A stretch of 56,580 nucleotides of DNA. Origin: CAYSEW01 sp964430245 (GTDB lineage: Bacteria; Bacteroidota; Bacteroidia; Flavobacteriales_D; Parvicellaceae). Under the pieces are notes generated by a model. It was given only the letters and a program-made list of their open reading frames with translations. It was not told the DNA's origin and searched no databases. The DNA lies in assembly GCA_964430245.1 (NCBI GenBank), contig CAYSEW010000017.1:1-56580 (forward strand), in the 5' to 3' direction. Position 1 is the stretch's first letter. Each line of letters starts with the position of its first letter. Shown piece after piece: positions 7,678 to 17,458 of the stretch. The position numbers and the translations under genes are program-made.

Positions 7678-8652
7678 ATGAATATTCTGGTAATAGGCGC
7701 CAATGGGTTATTGGCAACAAATACAATTTTATTATTGTTAGAGAAAGGCTTTATTGTAAAAGCATTACTTCGAAATAAAAACAAATTCATTCCTTATAAG
7801 CATAAAAACCTAGTGTTCATTGAGGGTGATATTACAAATGTAAGCTCTATAGAAAATGCATTTGTAGGTTGTGACTATGTTCTGCATGCCGCAGCCAATA
7901 CATCTCAAAGTTTATTATCTCTATCCGACTATTATCCTGTAAATATTCAGGGTACCAAAAATATTATTGAATGTTGTAAAAAACACAAGATTAAAAAGCT
8001 GATTTATATTGGAACTGCAAATAGTTTTGGGCATGGATCACTTGAGAATCTTGGGAATGAAACTATTGAACAAAAAAAACCATTTACTAATTCTCTTTAT
8101 GCTATTAGTAAATATGAATCTCAGCAATTAATTAATAATACTAAAGAGCTTAATATTGTATCTATCTGCCCTACTTTCATGATAGGTGCCTATGATGCTA
8201 AGCCAAGCTCTGGAAAAATAATATTGCTTGCTAATAAAAAAGTAATCTTCTATCCCCCAGGTGGTAAAAATTTTATTCATGTTAAAGATGTGTCAAACGC
8301 TATAGTTAATGCTCTTGAGTATGGAAAAAGTGGAGAGAACTATATTCTTGCAAACGAAAATATGTCTTATAAAGCCTTCTTTAAATTAGTCAATGAAATA
8401 AACAACAAACACCCCGTACTCATTAAACTTCCAAAATTACTGTTACTGACATTAGGGTATATTGGAGACTTCATTAGATGGTTTAGACGGCCTATAAATT
8501 TATCTTCGGCCAACACTAAGCTAATTATCATTAATAGCTATTATTCAAATGAGAAAGCTAAAAAAGATCTTAAAATAAATTTTACTTCTACTGAAGTAGC
8601 TATTAAGGATGCTCTTGAATGGTTTAAAAAAGAGGGCGTCCTAAATAATTAA
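7678..8652 (+). CDS. NAD-dependent epimerase/dehydratase family protein (extended SDR)
   Basis: The 324-residue extended short-chain dehydrogenase has a GANGLLA dinucleotide loop (Gly7, Gly10, Ala13), an HAAA strand end (70-73), an IGTANSFG active-site serine region (111-118) and a YAISK catalytic pair (Tyr141, Lys145). The C-terminal substrate domain resembles dihydroflavonol-4-reductase or 3-beta-HSD-like members more than nucleotide-sugar epimerases, and it contains a basic FIRWFRRP segment that could touch the membrane. Substrate unknown. The start lies 36 bases after the YceI gene. Its stop overlaps the convergent membrane protein gene by four bases. Confidence 0.82.
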   Translation: MNILVIGANGLLATNTILLLLEKGFIVKALLRNKNKFIPYKHKNLVFIEGDITNVSSIENAFVGCDYVLHAAANTSQSLLSLSDYYPVNIQGTKNIIECCKKHKIKKLIYIGTANSFGHGSLENLGNETIEQKKPFTNSLYAISKYESQQLINNTKELNIVSICPTFMIGAYDAKPSSGKIILLANKKVIFYPPGGKNFIHVKDVSNAIVNALEYGKSGENYILANENMSYKAFFKLVNEINNKHPVLIKLPKLLLLTLGYIGDFIRWFRRPINLSSANTKLIIINSYYSNEKAKKDLKINFTSTEVAIKDALEWFKKEGVLNN

Positions 8653-9959
8653 ATTTTAAGGTTTATTATTTTATTTACCCAATTTAATTCTCTTATTTTA
8701 TTTTGGTCCATCAACAATAAGAACAGCACTAGTATAAAAGGAATCAATGGCATTTTATATCGAACTATTGCGCCTGAAATTGGAACTGTAAGTCCTATAA
8801 TTATGAATAAAAGAATGACGAATGATAATAAGCCGTATATCCAGAATTTTTGTGAAGAGTTGACTTGTCCAGTATAGAAAATAAGGGCTAAAGGAATAAG
8901 TAACAATATTATATTTTCAATTGAACTTAAAATTGCCAAGCTGTTTTTTGATTCCCATAGAAATGGCTTAAAAGCTGTATTCAATATAGCCTTTGGACTA
9001 GCCAATATAAATGCTCCTAAATTATTCTCTAGCTTTTGAAAATCTAAAAATCTTTTGGGGGTTTGATCGTTGGCAACATTAATAAAATCTCCTTGCTTCA
9101 TTACGAAATATTGAGGAATGTCTAAAGAGTTATCAATGTATTTAAGACTAAATGCAATTGAGACACATACAATGTGTATCCCTAAAATCTTGATGATTAA
9201 ATTTTTATTGCTATTTCTAAAAAGAAAGAAGAAAATTAAAAATGGTATTAAGCCAAGAAGAACATAAATTTTTGTAACTAACAGAATACCTATTGTGAAA
9301 AATAATATGACTATAGATTTTAATGAGTAATTGTTGGAGTAGATCTTTTGTAAACTAAAAAACAATAACCCTAGAGCAAAGATTAAAATTCCTTCTTTAA
9401 ATATTCCTGACCCCCAAAACAAAACACTAGGCGCAAGAAAAACAGCAATAAAAAGCAAGTTTTTAATTTGCTTTAAGTAGTTACAAAAAGCCCTATAAAT
9501 TGCAACAAACCCAATAAGGGTAATAAAACACATAAATATAGAGTGTATATGGTAAGATCCATGTGAAATGATACTAAAAATTAAATTCAACCTGATCAAG
9601 GTTCTATTATCATTGTAAAGCCCATAATCATATTTCTTATACCAAAAAGAGGTTTCTCTTAAAATTGATTCGTGCTCGAAATCTGAATATCCAATAGAAG
9701 TAATAACACTAAACAGGTCTGCTGTGTTGTTCTTTAATTCCTTATAAATTATCTGGGCATCATTAAAAAAGTAATAAGAATCACTTTGATAACCATAAAA
9801 TTGATCATATATAATATATAGCAAAAATGAAGATGCAATCTTTAAAAGGAAAATAACAGAAATACTTTGGAACCTAATACCAGAATTTTGAAAAAATGAC
9901 CATTTTTTGATAACAAAAAGCAGAATTAAAATATATACTAAACTTAGAAAAACTTCCAT
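8649..9959 (-). CDS. Polytopic membrane protein, polysaccharide polymerase-like (putative)
   Basis: The 436-residue protein is almost entirely hydrophobic, with about 11 predicted membrane segments. A polar loop (about residues 60-130) is rich in Tyr, Asp and Ser. The segment FWGSGIFKEGILIF (about 181-194) is a pattern I associate with EpsG/Wzy-like and related envelope polysaccharide membrane proteins of Bacteroidota. No export or transferase operon is next to it, so it is an orphan. I cannot assign a function with confidence; GT-C transferase is an alternative. The start codon is followed directly by the first membrane helix. Confidence 0.45.
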   Translation of the reverse strand: MEVFLSLVYILILLFVIKKWSFFQNSGIRFQSISVIFLLKIASSFLLYIIYDQFYGYQSDSYYFFNDAQIIYKELKNNTADLFSVITSIGYSDFEHESILRETSFWYKKYDYGLYNDNRTLIRLNLIFSIISHGSYHIHSIFMCFITLIGFVAIYRAFCNYLKQIKNLLFIAVFLAPSVLFWGSGIFKEGILIFALGLLFFSLQKIYSNNYSLKSIVILFFTIGILLVTKIYVLLGLIPFLIFFFLFRNSNKNLIIKILGIHIVCVSIAFSLKYIDNSLDIPQYFVMKQGDFINVANDQTPKRFLDFQKLENNLGAFILASPKAILNTAFKPFLWESKNSLAILSSIENIILLLIPLALIFYTGQVNSSQKFWIYGLLSFVILLFIIIGLTVPISGAIVRYKMPLIPFILVLFLLLMDQNKIRELNWVNKIINLKI

Positions 9960-10053
9960 ATTATCAAGATAATGCTATGAACTCAACACTAAATTTAATT
10001 CCAAGATATTATAAAATTTATGTTATTATGCTTAAAATATAACATCTCAATAA

Positions 10054-10683
10054 TTAGTCTTTAATACATCTTATATAAAAGCCATTTCCCTTATTAGCAA
10101 TATTTCTATTGATTTCTCCATTCAATATTGAAATATTCCTTCTCCATGCGTCTATTTTATCGTATTCAACAGAACACCACCAACCTATTCCTAAATTAAG
10201 ATGGTCAAATTGTCCATTATAATATAGCCCACCCCCAGGCAATGCATTAAAACCAAATTCATCTTTATGAATTGATTCCCATCCCTTTTTACTTTTAAGT
10301 AAATTTCCTTCCTTTCCTCTATATCCTTTATGTTGTAAATTCTCTTTGTTCATTCCTAAATTATGTTCTAGCTTTTTCCAATCTTCATCACTTGGAATCT
10401 TCCAACCTTCAGGCGCTAAACCCCTATTGTCATTAACCGCATACCAATTATATAGCTTTCCATATTTAGTGCCATATGAAGAATTGTTTTCATAATAACA
10501 CCAACCTCCTGTTTCATTTTTATTTAACTCTACCCATTCCGTCATGGATTTAGATTCAATAATCTTATCTCCATTACAATATTCAGCTACATTTAGATTT
10601 CCTGACATCCATACCTGAGAGTCTAAAGGATTTTTAGCCGTAATCAGGCAGCTATTATATGCTTTTTCCTGTGATTCTGACAT
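10054..10683 (-). CDS. FISUMP domain protein (Fibrobacter succinogenes major paralogous domain)
   Basis: The 209-residue protein is almost wholly one FISUMP domain. It opens with VWMSGNLNVAEYCNGD, then a GWCYYENN segment, YGKLYNWYAVND, GLAPEGWKIPSDEDW and a final block with WWCSVEYD and GFYIRCIKD. These domains are C-type-lectin-like and usually sit on exported or lipid-anchored proteins. This one begins MSESQEKAYN and has no signal peptide. It lies two codons after the PorP/SprF stop and in the same frame (TAA, TTT, TTC, ATG), so it is either a coupled cytoplasmic product or a domain reached by stop-codon readthrough. Function unknown. Confidence 0.85.
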   Translation of the reverse strand: MSESQEKAYNSCLITAKNPLDSQVWMSGNLNVAEYCNGDKIIESKSMTEWVELNKNETGGWCYYENNSSYGTKYGKLYNWYAVNDNRGLAPEGWKIPSDEDWKKLEHNLGMNKENLQHKGYRGKEGNLLKSKKGWESIHKDEFGFNALPGGGLYYNGQFDHLNLGIGWWCSVEYDKIDAWRRNISILNGEINRNIANKGNGFYIRCIKD

Positions 10684-10689
10684 GAAAAA

Positions 10690-11730
10690 TTACATAAACT
10701 TTGGTTTCAAAGAAGCTGATGCCCCTTTTACAAATAATTCTGGGTTCCTATATCTTAAAGTAATCTCAAACCCGCCTTTTGCTTGAGTAGCAACTGCTAA
10801 TTTAGAAGTGTTTAGGTCATAGCTTAGCAACAACATATAATCTCCTAGATCTACACCGAAAGAAGGAATAACTGCGTCATTCCACCTATAATGGGTGCCA
10901 AATAACAATGATGCCTCACTTATTGTACCGGTATGACGAGATTCTTCTCTTAAATTTAATCTTATTAATGTTCCAAATGAAAACTCCTTTAAGGGCCCTT
11001 GCATCATAAATAAATAAGAGGGCATAACTGATATCTTAAAATACCTAATTCCAATATTCATGTTGCCATGCGCTACAATCTTTGGAAATAGCCTATCTGG
11101 GGCATTAAAATTTAAATTCGGTCTATTCAGGTGAAAAAAAGCGACCCCTAAGTTAATGATGAACATGTCGTTTGCTGCTATATTCGATTCTCCTGATGCA
11201 TAATTCCAAGTAGCTCCAGTACTTACATCAAAAAATGAAAAAGGTTCAAATGCTCCTGGCTCACCAGTAGGAATAGTGGGATTGTATCCAGCTCCAATGA
11301 ATTGTGATCCTGTCATTGCATTGCCATAATTCATATTGTACTGATTAAATGTAGTCTGAATACCTACAGACATAGTAATTTCATTACTTAATGAAAGGAC
11401 ATTAGAAACAGTAATGTCGGTTTGAGTAGAACCTAAATTCAAATCTCCAGCACGATCATTATATACATCCAATCCAACCCCCAAAAAGCTGTTTTTCCAC
11501 TTGTATTTAAACACAGGTACATCTACAGAAAAACCATAAGTTCTAAATGGTGAATCTATACTAGACCACTGATTTCTGTAATTACTAATTACCCGAAGGT
11601 CTCCCCTAAACGCCCCAGCATTTCCGGGGTTTAACTTTAATGGAGCATTAAAGAATTGCGAAAAGTGAATGTCTTGTGCGTTAAGCCCAACAGCCAACAA
11701 CAAACCTATTATTACTATGCACCTTTTCAT
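10690..11730 (-). CDS. PorP/SprF family type IX secretion system membrane protein
   Basis: The 346-residue outer-membrane barrel has a leader peptide (cut after LNA) and the family opening QDIHFSQFFNAPLKLNPGNAGAF. The mid-domain YRNQWSSI and the end LKPKF are also typical. Relatives of SprF are needed for secretion or surface retention of partner T9SS cargo such as SprB and are often encoded directly after that cargo. Here the start overlaps the stop of the type B cargo gene as TAATG, so the pair is translationally coupled. The partner is inferred from position. The FISUMP gene follows. Confidence 0.93.
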   Translation of the reverse strand: MKRCIVIIGLLLAVGLNAQDIHFSQFFNAPLKLNPGNAGAFRGDLRVISNYRNQWSSIDSPFRTYGFSVDVPVFKYKWKNSFLGVGLDVYNDRAGDLNLGSTQTDITVSNVLSLSNEITMSVGIQTTFNQYNMNYGNAMTGSQFIGAGYNPTIPTGEPGAFEPFSFFDVSTGATWNYASGESNIAANDMFIINLGVAFFHLNRPNLNFNAPDRLFPKIVAHGNMNIGIRYFKISVMPSYLFMMQGPLKEFSFGTLIRLNLREESRHTGTISEASLLFGTHYRWNDAVIPSFGVDLGDYMLLLSYDLNTSKLAVATQAKGGFEITLRYRNPELFVKGASASLKPKFM

Positions 11731-14687
11731 TACCTAATTAAAGTTATATTGCCATGTTGCACCTGCTCTCTTCCGTCCATATATGTCACTTCAAGAGTAT
11801 AAACAAAAACTGCTGAATTTAATTCTACCCCCTTAAAAGTTCCATCCCACCCCCAGGTTGGCGACCCCGGAGTTGATATGTTAGGGTTAGTTGATTGGAA
11901 AATTAATTCTCCCCATCTGTCATATACCCTAAAATCAATTTCGTCAACACTCCATCCGTATATATGCAATAGGTCGTTATTGTTATCCCCATTTGGAGAA
12001 AATAAATTGGGGACAAACACATCTCCTGAAACCTCTACTATAATTGTAATCTCATCAATGCTTAAACAACCTGCAGAATCTGCAATTACTGTATATGTCG
12101 TTGTCTCGGTAGGGCTTGCTATTGGATTAGGGCAATTATCACAACTTAAACCATCAGATGGAGACCATGAATATGAAGATCCTCCAGCCCCATTTAAGAC
12201 AATAGATTCCCCAGCAAAAATAGTCGTGTCACTACCTAATTCGAGGAGTGATGTAGGTATGACAACTAAAGAAACTGAATCGTCAAAAACACCACAATGA
12301 TTACTTGTTTCTACACTTGCCATTGTATCTCCAAGAGTAAAAATACCCAATAGCTGACTTGAGTTTTCCCCATTATTCCATGTAAAGTTACCTGCTCCGT
12401 CAGCATATAGAAAAAGAGAATCTCCTTCGCATCCAATAGTGTCACCTAGAATATTTACACCAAACTGATCTACAACACTTACATTCAAAGAGCTTGAGCT
12501 ATTTCCGCATTTATTCAATGCTTCTATTTCTATGGTAAATGTCCCGAGAGTATCCCATAATAAACTGATCTGATTATTACCTGTGTCTATTAAAGTGCCA
12601 CCAATGGATGGATTCCAGTCATAATAAGTGCCATTATAAAACTGCACTAAGTAATCTAGTGTATCTCCAATACAAGCTGTATCTAAACCGATAATCATAG
12701 TTTGAGGCGCTTCAATAATATCAATTTCAAATGGGTTCGAGATAGGTCCAGAGCATCCAAAGCTTGTTTCTTCTAGCGTTAATGTTGCGTTTCCTGTTTG
12801 CGTCCAATACACACCAAGCATCACTGGAGGGTTGTTAGGTGCAATAGGACTTCCATTAATATAATACATGAAGTCTGAAGACGGATTATATGGGGATACA
12901 TTTACAAAAATGGGATTGTTAACACAAAGTATTGTGTCATCTAATGTGGACCATGGAAATGCTGGTTGAATAGTATACGGTATTTGTTGTGGACATCCAA
13001 TTGAAAGATGAGAAATACAACTTAAAGATTGTTCCATATTCGAAGCACTATCAGCAATAACTCTCATATAAAATGCTCCGCCAGGAAACCCCATTGTTGT
13101 TAATCCTAACAACGGCAAGCTATCACATGGAGGAATATTCACTATTAAAGATGATGAAGCGCTATCTACTAATGTACCTAGGCCGCCTAAATTTATCTGT
13201 GAAAAGGACATCATATCCAGGACCTCAACACTAAAAGTATTTCCTGAAGAATAGGTGGTAAGCGTATCCCAAGTATTGATGTCTATAGGTATTGAATATG
13301 AAATTCCTGAATCACCTGGGCATGCAGTTAATCCTGCGCAATTATTTGAACTAATATCGCATTCCTGAATACAGAACGGCCCCCACATTTGGCCTATAGT
13401 TCCGGGACTAGAAGAAAGCACTCTTATGTAATAACCACAGCCTTCAGGAACTACTGGAATAGACCCGCTTACCATTCCAGGAGACGGGACAAGGGTTGGA
13501 TCATATGTTGTATTATCAACTAAGGTTCCCAAAATCGATGGATTAGAAAAACTCCCTGATGAATCCGAAAGTTGTGCTATGTATACATTATTGGGATTAT
13601 AAACGCCTGTTGACCAGAATGGAACATCAATGGCGCTATATATACAAACTGCATTAGTATCTAAAGTAACAGCAGGGGGGTCAATAGTGCTGATCACATT
13701 AGGGCAATTATCTACTTCTACACATCCACTAACAGTACCTGTTATAAAGGGTGGGGGTGAAATTCTTCTTACTCTAAATAAATAGCAAGGGCTTGGAGGG
13801 GTTGTAAATGGTATACCTAGTGCTACTGTAGATGTGGTAGCTGGATAATTTAAATTGACAATCCATGAAGAAAAGGGGGGATTGAAATTTCCAGCAGCAT
13901 CAGACATTTCAATATGATAGGATCCATCACATAACGTGTCGGAAATTTCAAATGATAGTAATAAATTATCACCAGGACACACAATAGGATCTACATATGT
14001 AATGTTGATATCAACTGGACTTGAAATACTATCATATGTTCCTACAATTTGAATATCATCTATTCCAAAAGCAATAGAATCCGCTCCACCAGAAGCATCA
14101 TTGACCCATCTAAAACCAAATCTTAAATTTTCAACATCATCAAAAGCAGGATTGCTTACCACCTCAAATTTCCACTTATTTTTCCCTTTATATTGATTAG
14201 TCCCTATTTGGGTCCAATTACCAGTACCTATATGATAATATAGCTCCCCATAATCACCAGAACCACCCTCACCAATATAGAAAAATGAAAGTTCAACATT
14301 TGAAATGCCTTTTGTGCAGATCCCATCAGACATTTCCATAAAACGATCTGCCCCCGTTAAATTATCGTAATTTGAATTGCTTACCGTAGAAACGATTACT
14401 GAATCATGAATGTGGGCATATCCGCTGTAAGGCGCAAAACTTATAGTTCCACCATATGTGCTATCCTGACTTGTTGTATTTGGCTTAACTCCCATCCCAT
14501 CATACTCACTATTAATAGTCCATTTATTAGGTCCATTATCTAACCCAATGGACCCTGAGTTTAAATTAAATGTTGTATTGAAATTATTGAAGTCCTCAAT
14601 GAATAGCTGAACTGTTGTTTGCGAAAAACCCCCTTGAAAAATAAAGGAAAAGAAGACAAATAATATGATTATTCGGGGTTTTATCAT
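11730..14687 (-). CDS. T9SS type B sorting domain-containing cargo protein
   Basis: The 985-residue secreted protein has a signal peptide (residues 1-22) and an N-terminal jelly-roll or MAM-like region to about 220, with an FYIGEGGSGDYGELYYHIG strand. Several Ig-like modules follow, including a PKD-like TIFAGESIVLNGAGGSSYSW near 825-845. The end is a gliding-motility-associated C-terminal (type B) domain from about 888: FVPNLFSPNGDNNNDLL, VYDRWGELIF, GWDGTFKG and a final GNITLIR. Type B cargo is exported across the outer membrane by the T9SS and generally works with a PorP/SprF partner, which is encoded immediately downstream with a TAATG overlap. The many Cys and Gly/Asp/Asn residues suit an extracellular adhesin or filament component. 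Ligand unknown. Confidence 0.92.
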   Translation of the reverse strand: MIKPRIIILFVFFSFIFQGGFSQTTVQLFIEDFNNFNTTFNLNSGSIGLDNGPNKWTINSEYDGMGVKPNTTSQDSTYGGTISFAPYSGYAHIHDSVIVSTVSNSNYDNLTGADRFMEMSDGICTKGISNVELSFFYIGEGGSGDYGELYYHIGTGNWTQIGTNQYKGKNKWKFEVVSNPAFDDVENLRFGFRWVNDASGGADSIAFGIDDIQIVGTYDSISSPVDINITYVDPIVCPGDNLLLSFEISDTLCDGSYHIEMSDAAGNFNPPFSSWIVNLNYPATTSTVALGIPFTTPPSPCYLFRVRRISPPPFITGTVSGCVEVDNCPNVISTIDPPAVTLDTNAVCIYSAIDVPFWSTGVYNPNNVYIAQLSDSSGSFSNPSILGTLVDNTTYDPTLVPSPGMVSGSIPVVPEGCGYYIRVLSSSPGTIGQMWGPFCIQECDISSNNCAGLTACPGDSGISYSIPIDINTWDTLTTYSSGNTFSVEVLDMMSFSQINLGGLGTLVDSASSSLIVNIPPCDSLPLLGLTTMGFPGGAFYMRVIADSASNMEQSLSCISHLSIGCPQQIPYTIQPAFPWSTLDDTILCVNNPIFVNVSPYNPSSDFMYYINGSPIAPNNPPVMLGVYWTQTGNATLTLEETSFGCSGPISNPFEIDIIEAPQTMIIGLDTACIGDTLDYLVQFYNGTYYDWNPSIGGTLIDTGNNQISLLWDTLGTFTIEIEALNKCGNSSSSLNVSVVDQFGVNILGDTIGCEGDSLFLYADGAGNFTWNNGENSSQLLGIFTLGDTMASVETSNHCGVFDDSVSLVVIPTSLLELGSDTTIFAGESIVLNGAGGSSYSWSPSDGLSCDNCPNPIASPTETTTYTVIADSAGCLSIDEITIIVEVSGDVFVPNLFSPNGDNNNDLLHIYGWSVDEIDFRVYDRWGELIFQSTNPNISTPGSPTWGWDGTFKGVELNSAVFVYTLEVTYMDGREQVQHGNITLIR

Positions 14688-14732
14688 CCTTAAAATTAAC
14701 TAAAATATAGACAGATACAAATAAGGGGAGTT

Positions 14733-17377
14733 CTATTGCTTTAGAATTCTAACTAAGTGAATTTTATTTTGATAGCGTATTTTTAAAAAATAAACTCCTT
14801 TAGAAAATTCATTTATATACAGAATAGGATTTGAGGTAGACAGCAATTTTCTTCCTAGTTGATCATACAATTCAATTTTAATTGGCCATTGTTCATCAAT
14901 ATTTACTTTAATCAAATTTTCGGTTGGATTTGGAAAAACCAATATTTCTGAATCAGCACTTTCTCCATTAATAGATGACAATGTAACAAACGCACAATTA
15001 GTAGTGTCTGTACAATTATTAATAGAGATTTCAACTGCATAATTACCATTTTGAGTTGGCTGATAAGTCTGATTTATTTCTCCAACAATTGGAGAAAAAT
15101 TATTATCACAATCTAACCATTGATAATTGGCAGAGTCTGTATATGCTATCAATATATTATTACTGTTAATAATAGAGTCACTTGGGCTGGCTATTGTTAA
15201 ATTGACCTGTATGATGCTATCACAGCCAATTGCATTCAATAAAGTGTCGAGATAAATTCCAGAAAAAGACCAGCTATAATTTCCGCTAGGAGAAAGAAAA
15301 TTAGAACATACAGCTGTATCAATACTAGAATTGCTTTCATTAAGGATCGTTAAATCAATATTAAGTATACTATCGCATCCTTGCTGATTGATAATAGTGT
15401 CTGTGTACCATCCAGAATTATTGAAAATAATGCCTGAAGGGGCTTGATATTCATTACAACTAGTTATTAAAATGGTATCATAAGTTGGAGGAAATATCAC
15501 CAGATCATAAATAATGATACTATCACACCCTAAATGATTATTGATCGTATCAGTATATGTTCCAGTAGCTGAAAAAACTGAACCAGATGGTGCAATGAAT
15601 GAATCGCATGAGCTGACCATAACTGAATCAAAACTTGCTTTAAGTATGGTAAGGTCAATGGTAATTATGCTATCACAATTGAAATGATAAGCCAAGGTAT
15701 CGTAATATATTCCAGATGAATCCCATGTGTATAATCCACTAGGTGAAATATAGCTTTCACAAGCTGTTACTGTTAAAGAAGGGCTGCACAATATCATTTT
15801 ATGTAAAAAAGCATCATCTCCTCCTAAACTATTTAGTACATNNNNNNNNNNNNNNNNNNNNNNNNNNNNNNNNNNNNNNNNNNNNNNNNNNNNNNNNNNN
15901 NNNNNNNNNNNNNNNNNNNNNNNNNNNNNNNNNNNNNNNNNCACAATATCATTTTATGTAAAAAAGCATCATCTCCTCCTAAACTATTTAGTACATCAAC
16001 ACCTAATCCTGGGTTAAAATCCACAGCCCCTTCAAAATATCCTGCTGTGATTATATCTTCTTTTTCATTAATATCAATTGAATTTGGTGCATCCCATCCA
16101 GCACCACCAAAAGAAGTGGACCATAAATATTGTCCTGTAACATCCATTTTCTGAATAAAAACATCATAGGAGCCAGAAGAAGTATGCGATGAAGTGTTTG
16201 TGGATGGATCCATATCTGCAGTGCCTATAAAAATTCCTGTTGTGTATATATTGCCCAAAGTGTCGATGTTTATAGCATCTCCCCTATCTAATCCTGAACC
16301 TCCTAAATGATGGGCCCAATCTAATTGTCCATTTTGATCTAGTTTCCACACGAATGCATCATGTCCTCCTGTACTATTAATAAACAATGAAGCTGCAGAA
16401 GGATCAAAATCCACACTGCCATTAAAATATCCTGTAACATAACTGTTTTTATTTTCATCTATAATTAAATCATATCCTATATCACCACCCAAACCACCAG
16501 CACTTGCACCCCATTGAAAAAAACCGTTAGGGTCGAGTTTCTGAACATAGATGTCTTTATCTCCTAAAGCTATAACATCATAATCATTACCAGATGGATC
16601 TAGATCGGAGGTTCCCTTAAAATATCCTGTAGAATAAACATTGCCATTAGCATCTGTAGCTATTCCATTACCTTGAGATTGATTATCTCCTCCTATTTTT
16701 TTTGCCCAACTAAAATTACCATTCATATTTAACTTTAGGATAAAGGAATTGAATCCTCCCATTCCTTGTGAATTCATGTTATATACTCCGCTATTAGGGT
16801 CAAAATCAGCTAGCCCTAAAAAATAGCCAGTAATTAAAATATTGTTGCTTTGGTCAACTGCTATGTCTGTAGCCTTATCCCAAGAAATGCCCCCTATATT
16901 GCCAGCCCAGATAAAATTTCCTAATGAGTCCATTTTTAGTACAAATACATCGAAATCTCCATAGGTGTTTAAATTATATACACCTGCTCCAGGATCAAAA
17001 TCTATTGTGTCCTGAAAAAAACCAGTAATGCATATATTACCTAATTGATCTATTTCAACTGCAGTTGCCTCATCTTCAAAAGAGCCCCCTATATGTTTAG
17101 CCCAAAGTAAATCTCCTTGCTCATTGAGTTTCTGAATATAAATATCTTTATTTCCATTTGAAACTAAATTTGTAACTCCTATCCCTGGATCTGAATCAAT
17201 AGTTCCTTTGAAAAATCCAACATTATAACTATTGTTATGGGGGTCAAAGACCACAGCATTAGACCTAACATCATTAGTGCCGCCTATTTGTGCTGTCCAA
17301 TCATAAACTTGAGAGTATCCTAAGATTAAATTGCTAAAAATATATCCCGTTGCTAAAAGTAATTTTGTTTTCATCAT
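14733..17377 (-). CDS. T9SS type A cargo with SBBP-like propeller and Cys repeats (interrupted by assembly gap)
   Basis: Two open frames meet at the N run. Both include the segment DVLNSLGGDDAFLHKMIL because the 55 bases flanking the gap are duplicated. Deleting the 100 N and one copy (155 bases) puts them in one frame and gives a single 829-residue protein. Domains: signal peptide (1-22); about eight propeller repeats of about 50 residues to about 478, each with a GNIY/TGYF.GT.DFDP.-type core, as in SBBP proteins; four repeats of about 47 residues (about 485-670) of the form C.SY.SPSG...SG.Y.DT....GCDSI; then a type A (Por) sorting domain in the last 73 residues (VFPNPTENLIKVN to HLVRILKQ). 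It is likely the first gene of the T9SS operon, ending 45 bases before the next gene. Confidence 0.85.
15787..15996. repeat. Direct 55-bp duplication around the gap (assembly artefact)
   Basis: Copy one at 15787-15841 and copy two at 15942-15996 are the same over all 55 bases, from CACAATATC to TTAGTACAT. A perfect repeat that stops exactly at both gap edges is the signature of two contigs sharing their end sequence, such as de Bruijn graph neighbours with k = 55, that were scaffolded without merging. I do not regard it as a biological repeat. Confidence 0.93.
15842..15941. other. Assembly gap, 100 N
   Basis: Exactly 100 N, a conventional scaffold filler length. The 55 bases before it (15787-15841) are identical to the 55 bases after it (15942-15996). 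The true sequence here is most likely a simple overlap with no missing bases, because collapsing it restores one open frame. Confidence 0.97.
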
Positions 17378-17440
17378 TAAGGGTGTCTATTGTAATTTAA
17401 GCATAATTTTATACAATAAATTAGATTTATATTCATTAAA

Positions 17441-17456
17441 TAAGTTTTCTAACTTA
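17441..17456. repeat. Short inverted repeat just before a start codon
   Basis: TAAGTT-TTCT-AACTTA is a perfect 6-bp stem with a four-base loop, ending two bases before the ATG at 17459. In RNA it would sit over the initiation region of the DUF998-like gene; in DNA it could be an operator in this 81-base divergent spacer. Evidence is limited to symmetry. Confidence 0.25.
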
Positions 17457-17458
17457 AA

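Noticed and set aside
11878..12300. Plus-strand open frame of 140 codons
   Set aside because: It lies wholly antisense within the type B cargo gene, whose protein matches known domains on the other strand.
15787..15996. Direct 55-bp repeat as target-site duplication of a mobile element
   Set aside because: The copies end exactly at the N run and collapsing them restores one gene; far too long for a target-site duplication.
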